A stretch of DNA of 64,000 nucleotides from Gongronella butleri (lineage: Eukaryota; Mucoromycota; Mucoromycetes; Mucorales; Cunninghamellaceae). The stretch lies in the NCBI GenBank assembly GCA_025201375.1, contig JAIWZP010000024.1, positions 310,001 through 374,000 of the forward strand. The letters are read 5' to 3'. Position numbers and translations under genes: made by a program. Positions within the stretch are counted from its first letter, which is position 1. Each line of letters starts with the position of its first letter. Positions 57,858 through 64,000 of this stretch are shown here, one piece after another. The notes under the pieces were generated by a model. The model was given only the letters and a program-made list of their open reading frames with translations. It searched no databases and was not told the origin of the DNA.

Positions 57858-58817
57858 TCATGCGTCGGGCGCTGGCGGCGACTGAAAGGCGTCGTCGGTG
57901 ATCCAGGTCGGGTCCGGTGTGTTTTCCATGATTTTTGCCGTCAGTGGATGGACATTTCGCAGCTGGTGCGTTGCGATGGCAATGGTGCGAATCAATTGCT
58001 CGTTCTGGCGCTTTTGCAGCGCGTCGTTCTAAACAAAAACACGCCCAAAAATAAAAAAACCACAAAAAACATCAAAAAAGCAAACCGAGTGAGTGGAAAC
58101 TACCTTTTGTATAGTGTTCTCCGTCGCCTCCCACCCATTTTTTTTAAGGAGATGTTAGGGGGGGCGGCTGGGTTTGCCATTGGGCCATGCCTCTTTGTCT
58201 TGAGCAAGTGATTTACCTGCAAATCCATGTAAAAAAAAGAGGAGCAGCCATAATCAACAGCCATGTTGTGCACGTCTTCCTCTTGCACCATCCACCGGGT
58301 GACCTGATCCACTACAGAAAATAAAAAAAAGAGGGAACAATAAGATCAATTGTCCTTTTTTAGCGAGGCAGAATTCTATTTTTTGAAAAGAAAAAAAAAT
58401 GTGCCTTTTGTGAGGATAATGCTGGTCTTGGTCAAGAGGAATTCAGGAGTCAGCCGCGCCAGTGCTTGCTCCAAAAGGGCACTGGTGGTCGTATTGGTCA
58501 TATCCACCAAAATAAACACGTAATCCATGCTAACGAGGCTGACATTGTCCCATTTCGAGTCGCTTTGTTCCAAGACGTGCCTAATTGATGATGGTCAGCG
58601 TGGCTCCCGTGCCTCCTTTTTCCCTCCTTTTTCACTTACACTTTGAAAAACATGTCGGGCGACCTCATGAGCTGTTGAGCAAGTGTGCGCTTGCCCGACC
58701 CAGGCCGACCTATAAGCTATTTTATATTAAACAAAGGGATCGTCTCGCTATTTTTTTTATCGTTTTTTTTTTTACCAGCAGGTTAATGGGGCGAGTCGTA
58801 AAAGTCGGACGGAGCAT
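57858..58817 (-). CDS. CENP-M-like kinetochore protein (small-GTPase fold)
   Basis: Six exons join in frame: 58817-58776, 58716-58640, 58580-58405, 58311-58217, 58127-58104, 58028-57858, giving 194 residues (human CENP-M: 180). Order of elements: strand with NLLLIGRPGSGKRTLAQQLM (P-loop-like), then MDYVFILVDMTNTTTSALLE (the IDLIVFVVNL-like strand of CENP-M), LTPEFLLTKTSIILTK, HNMAVDYGCSSFFYMDLQ (matching the ...SPLLYCDLE end of the G-like fold) and a C-terminal helix. CENP-M stabilises the CENP-H/I/K part of the inner kinetochore (CCAN). Exon 5 is a 24-nt microexon preceded by a canonical CTAAC branch site; intron 3 uses a GC donor. A divergent small GTPase is the alternative. Confidence 0.65.
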
Positions 58818-59253
58818 AAAGAGCCAGGGCGTGGGGCGAGATAAAAGAAAAGAAAGCGCGTTTCAAGGGCGGGGCGGCGCGCGCTTTTTTTTTTTTTTTT
58901 TTTTTTTTTTTGCGAGTGGTGGCGGCCTTTTAAATATAGGCCAATGAACAAAGCGCCATTGGAGGGTGACTGCTTTCGGACAGATTGACCATGAATACGG
59001 CGGGGCCTAGTGTGCTGGTGCTGATCCCTCTTTTTCTCTTTTTTTTTCAGCCTTCCGAGTGCGTGTGTAAAAAAAAAAAAAAAAAAGCGCGGTAAGCTAT
59101 AAAAGACGCTCTTTTTTTTTCTTTATTCGTTTCTTGACGCCTTTCTTTTGCTTTTTTTTTCAATGGTTGTTGCACAATGACTCTGTGTATTTTACAATTT
59201 AGGTCGATCCAGCTGATTTGTAACTTGTCTGCCGCCCACCACTCTTTCGTGCC
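58818..59253. promoter_or_regulatory. Divergent promoter region, CENP-M-like / SNF2-type ATPase
   Basis: The 436 bases between two divergent ATGs include a 28-base T run (58884-58911), further T and A runs at 59039-59086, and no evident TATA box at a proper distance. CCAAT-like sequences (GCCAATGAA near 58940; ATTGG near 58958) could serve either gene. Confidence 0.4.
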
Positions 59254-62200
59254 ATGCAGACCGTCGACTTGAACAAGCCTGGCACAAGAGATAGCCTTAC
59301 TGTTATCTTCCACGTGCGTGTCTTGTACTTTTTGTCTGCTTTTGCTCATTTTTGTTCATTTTTTATATCATTTTTTGCATTCAGAGGCTCCACCAGCTGC
59401 AAGAGCAAGGTGTCCAGGAAGACGGAACCAACGAATATTCGCGCCTGATATCCGTCTTGCGCGCGCTCAAGCAGGATCAGTCTTCCGACCAAGGCAGGCC
59501 ATCCGATCCACGCACAGAGCTTCTTTTATTGCAGCATTATCTGCTCCAGATGCCTCTCCAACAGCCTGTCCAGCCACAACAGCCGCCACAGCAACAACAA
59601 CCACAGCAGCAACAACCACAGCAGCAGCCTGTGCAGCCACAACAGCAGCAATTGGACTTGCAACAGCAATGGCAGCTCCCTTTTTTGCAACAACATCTGC
59701 TTCAGCAGCAACAGGCGCCATCATCGGCCGCTCAGCCGCCTCCCATGCCACCCATGCCTGTGTCGACATCGAGTCCAAACGCCAGTGCGACCAATGCCAA
59801 TGCAGCGAATGCCAATGCAATGCAACAGTATCAAATGCTCGCTTACAGCCTGCTCAATACCAACAAGCAGCCAATGCCTCCTCCCCCCGCCCCCAGTCCC
59901 GCACCAAAGCCCCCAACCACCATCACATTCAAGTCATCCACCCTCCAGGCCCCTCCTCCACCGCCGCCACAAGCGTCATCCGTGCCCTCATCTTCAACAA
60001 CACCCGCCGCACCGCCTGCACCGCCTTCCCCGGCCATTGTCGCAAAGCCATTGGACGAATTGCTCGTCCAGGGCATCTATCATCAGATCCTCGACTATGT
60101 CAACACGCACGCCACGCTGCCAACCCCACAGCAGCTGCTTTTGCCTAGCACAAGACCCATTTCACATGCGCATGCGTCGCGTCAGCAACGTCTCCTCTTG
60201 CCCCGTACGCCACCAATGCCCCTCGACCCATTGACCATCCTTTACGAGCGCGAGCGCTTCATTCCATCCCGGATCCAGGATCGAATTGACCATCTTGAGG
60301 CCATCCCTATGGAAAATGTCTCGCAACACGGCCGATCCCTCGGGTACATGCTCCAAGAGCACTACAAAGAGACAATTCGGCTCGCCACTGACGACCAGAT
60401 CCAGTCCGTCATCAAGCTAAAGGGTCTACAGCTACGTGACAAGCAATTCAAGGTAAAAGGGAAAAAAAGGAAAAAAAAAAAAAGAGGGAAAACCGCGCTT
60501 TTTTCGTGTTTTTGCTCAATATCCCCCCTTTTTTTTGTTTCTTTTCGATAGCTGCGACAAGAGGTGCTCCAGGGCCGCGAGGAAATGTACCGGATTGCCA
60601 ATTCGATTGATCGCACGTCGTATCGCAAGCTGATGAAGCGCACGATGCGCGAGGCCAAGCACACGGAGAAGATGGAGCGCCAGCAGCGACTGGACAAGGA
60701 GAAGCGCGAGAAGCAAAAATACTTGGATCACCTGCAAAAGATCTGCAACCAGGGCCGCGACATGCTCGCGTGGCACAAATCGCAGCAAGGCAAGGTCACC
60801 AAGCTCGGTCGCGCCGTCCTTCAATACCACCAATACATCGACCGTGAGGAGCAAAAGCGCAACGATAGGAGGTTCAAGGAGCGTATTCGCGCGCTGCGCA
60901 ATGACGATGAGGAGGCCTATCTCAAGCTCATTGACAAAACAAAAGACACTCGCCTTACCATGCTGCTCCAGCAGACAGGCTCGTACCTCGAGTCCCTATC
61001 GCGCGCCGTCATGGACCAGCAAAACGACCCTGCACACGACATCCCCGAAGAAATGACCTCCTTTGAAGACGAAAGCGACGTAAGTTGAGAAAAAACGAGA
61101 AAAACGCGAGAAAAAAGCGCGACGCGACGCGTCTTTTGAAAAAAATACATGCATTGCGCGTCTTTGGACACGCTCATGTGGAGGGATTTGAAATCGACGG
61201 GCGTCGCGCCTTGAAAATGCACGTGTTTGACCTTTTTATTTTCGTTTTTTTGACAGGACACCGCACAGGTCGACTATTTCAAGCGCGCACATCGCGTCGA
61301 AGAAGAGGTGGAGCAGTCGTCATTGCTCGTCGGCGGCAAGCTCAAGGAATACCAGGTCAAAGGCCTCCAATGGATGGTGTCGCTCTACAACAATCGTCTC
61401 AATGGGATTCTTGCTGACGAGATGGGCCTGGGCAAGACCATTCAGACCATCAGTCTCATCACCTATCTGGTCGAGAAAAAGAAGCAGAATGGCCCCTTTT
61501 TGATCATTGTGCCGCTGTCGTAAGGCTTTTTTTTTTTTTTTTTGTGTGTGCCTTTGTCAAAATGCTCATTTTTTCTTTGTTTTTTTTTGCAGCACCATCA
61601 CCAATTGGACGCTTGAATTTGAAAAGTGGGCGCCATCGTTAAGCACGGTGATCTACAAGGGCGTGCCGGACGAGCGAAAGCGGATTCAAAAGACACAGCT
61701 CAAGCACCGCAATTTCCACGTGCTTCTCACCACGTTTGACTACATCATCAAGGACAGGCCCGTCTTGTCAAAGTTCAAATGGGTGTACATGATCATTGAC
61801 GAGGGCCATCGCATGAAGAACAGCAAATCCAAGCTCACCACGGTCATCCGACAGTATTATACCTCTCGCTATCGTCTGATTTTGACGGGCACACCGCTGC
61901 AGGTAAAAAAAAAGGGAGGAATGGGGCCAAGGGGGGTCATTTTTTTTCTGACAAACTTGCATAGAACAACCTGCCTGAGCTCTGGTCGCTCTTGAATTTT
62001 GTGCTGCCCAAGATCTTTAATAGCGTAAAGACGTTTGAAGATTGGTTCAACACGCCATTCTCGAATCAAGGCGTGCAAGACCGCGTCGAGCTCAATGAGG
62101 AGGAGCAGTTGCTCATTATCAAGCGTCTCCACAAGGTGCTGCGCCCCTTTTTGCTGCGCCGACTCAAAAAAGACGTGGAAGCTGAGCTGCCCGATAAGGT

Positions 62201-63639
62201 CGAAAAGATTATTCGCTGCAAATTGTCCGCCTTGCAATCGCGACTCTACACGCAGGTCCGCAAGCACAATGTCATCATCGCGGGCTCCGGCAAGGAGGGA
62301 GGGTAAATGGCCTTGAAACATCAAAAAAAAAAAAAAAGGTTCGCGTCCGCCTAAACTCACGTTTTTTCATCCCTTATTTTTATTATCAAATCGTGCAGCC
62401 GTGCTGGTGTCGTCGGCCTGAACAATCGGATCATGCAACTGCGCAAGATTTGCAATCATCCATTTGTCTTTGAGCAAGTCGAGCAAAAGATCAATCCGCA
62501 CAAAGTGTCCAATGAGCTGCTTTTCCGATCATCTGGCAAGTTTGAGCTGCTGGACCGCATTCTGCCCAAGCTCAAGGCATCGGGACATCGCGTAAGAAAA
62601 CATCAAACTGACTAAAATTTGTTGCTCACTTTGTTTTTTTTTTTTTATTTTGGCGCCCAGGTGCTTGTTTTCTTCCAAATGACGCAAATCATGGACATCA
62701 TGGAGGATTATTGTCTCTTCCGTGGGTTCCGCCATCTGCGCCTTGATGGCTCCACCAAGGCCGAGATCCGCTCGCAACAATTGCAGCTGTTCAACGAGCC
62801 GCAATCGCCCTATTTCATCTTTCTTCTCAGCACGCGCGCAGGCGGTCTTGGTCTCAACCTCCAGACGGCTGACACCGTCATCATCTTTGACTCTGATTGG
62901 TAAATTGACGGGCTAGCGGATGGACCACCGCCCTTTTCCTTAGCGTTTTCTTACATTTTTTGCCTTTTTTTTTTTTTTTTTTTTTTTAAATAGGAACCCG
63001 CATCAAGATCTGCAAGCCCAGGACCGCGCGCATCGCATCGGCCAGACCAAGGAAGTGCGCATCTTCCGGTTGATCACGGAGAACTCGGTCGAGGAAAAAA
63101 TCCTTGCACGTGCCCAATACAAGCTGGACATTGATGGCAAGGTGATCCAGGCGGGCAAATTTGACAATCGCAGCACCGAGGAGGACCGCGAGGCGTTTCT
63201 GCGGTCGCTGCTCGAGGACAAGGGCGGCGACGACGCCGAGGAAGGCAACGAGGAGCAGGAGGAATTCGACGACGACGAATTAAACGAACTTCTCAAGCGA
63301 TCCGACGACGAAATTGCCCTTTTTGAGCAGCTGGACAAGCAGCGCGCCGTCGACGACCGCGCCTTTTGGGACAGACTCTACGGCAAGGACTGCAAATACC
63401 CGCCCGAGCGCCTCCTGCAGGCCTGGGAGCTACCCGACGATGCATACGCCCTGCCTGCCAATGGCATTCTCAATGGCGACGCCGACCAGGCCCAATATCA
63501 AGACCCGCAGCAGCGACGCGCACGTCAGGAGATCCAATACACCGACGGCATGACAGAGCGACAATGGCTGCGGCACATTGAGCAATTGGAAGACGAGGAA
63601 CAGCAGCGAAAGCGCAAAAAGATTACACACTCACAGTAG
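59254..63639 (+). CDS. SNF2-family ATPase of SWI/SNF-RSC type (Snf2/Sth1-like), no bromodomain
   Basis: Nine exons join in frame: 59254-59313, 59385-60452, 60552-61079, 61257-61519, 61593-61902, 61965-62302, 62399-62591, 62661-62899, 62994-63639, giving 1214 residues. A Q/P-rich N-terminus (about 75-240) is followed by an HSA domain, the actin/Arp-binding helix (about 440-515, [20 protein letters not shown]). The helicase core has motif I DEMGLGKT (about 608), DEGH (about 710), [32 protein letters not shown] and [12 protein letters not shown] SnAC-like region follows (about 1030-1060, [16 protein letters not shown]). It ends in a basic tail KRKKITHSQ. It slides and ejects nucleosomes in SWI/SNF or RSC. 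The usual C-terminal AT-hook and bromodomain are absent. Confidence 0.93.
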
Positions 63640-64000
63640 AAAACATAAAAAAAACCTCTTTCTTTTTCCCTTGTCAATCACCTCCTCCCCCCCCCCCACC
63701 ATCCACCCTTTTTTTTTATTATTTGCCATGTCACATCCACAATTTAAATTCTCACCTGTTCTAATAAAGCCAATGTGATTCATACAGCTTCAAAACACCG
63801 GGATTGGAGGCCATGTCAGTTGTATTTTTGGAATAAAACAGTGCCTCATCCGTGTATCGTATCATCTACCTGTAGGCTTTCCGACAGGGAGCAAGCCATT
63901 GGAGGCGGCACGACCTGCTGATCAACAAAAAAAAAAAAAAAAAAAAAAAAAGGAGGGCCATGTCGACTAGAATTGGGCAATTTTAGGTTTGATCGCGGCG
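63640..64000. other. 3' flank of the SNF2-type gene
   Basis: AATAAAGCC (about 63764) and GGAATAAAAC (about 63831) are likely polyadenylation signals. An A run of about 25 bases lies at 63926-63951. No further gene. Confidence 0.55.

Overview
The window is nuclear DNA from a fungus. Evidence: genes split by many short introns (mostly 50-100 nt, GT-AG, with branch-like CTAAC/CTAAT and long A or T runs), pyrimidine-rich leaders before start codons, a fungal-type Sec16, a formin, a Pcl-type cyclin, a Sec2/Rabin8-like exchange factor and a WC-2-type GATA photoreceptor partner. A CENP-M-like gene and a probable CTC1-like gene, both usually associated with animals and plants rather than ascomycete yeasts, suggest an early-diverging fungus (Mucoromycota or another basal lineage). 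That placement is inference. I rebuilt exon structures by hand; every multi-exon model below except eL31 keeps one open frame across all junctions.

Layout. 1-5.4 kb: gene-poor, with one copy of a dispersed repeat and one small TATA-preceded ORF. 5.4-21.1 kb: three minus-strand genes: Sec16 (COPII exit-site scaffold), a formin (actin nucleator) and prefoldin subunit 5. 21.7-23.0 kb: a divergently transcribed BAP31-like ER membrane protein. 23-32.2 kb: a transposon graveyard with a broken Ty3/Gypsy pol, a broken Tc1/mariner transposase carrying a precisely delimitable 519-bp TIR element, a gag remnant, fold-back and tandem repeats, and a second copy of the left-end repeat split by about 3 kb of insertion. 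32.3-39.5 kb: plus-strand dynamitin (dynactin p50), a Sec2/Rabin8-like protein and eIF2B-epsilon. 40.2-42.5 kb: ribosomal protein eL31 (minus) and an SDR oxidoreductase (plus). 45.4-50.0 kb: a 1477-residue multi-OB-like protein, probably CTC1-like. 51.6-58.8 kb: a small unknown ORF (plus), then minus-strand Pcl-type cyclin, WC-2-like factor and CENP-M-like protein. 59.3-63.6 kb: a SWI/SNF-type ATPase (plus).

The genes are unrelated housekeeping and regulatory genes, not a cluster or operon. Several touch the secretory pathway (Sec16, BAP31, the Sec2-like factor) or the cytoskeleton (formin, prefoldin, dynamitin), but this neighbourhood is probably incidental. A three-copy repeat of about 700 bp (12.9, 43.3 and 50.3 kb) sits between genes and carries a conserved frame that deserves attention. 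No rRNA, CRISPR or convincing tRNA gene was seen.
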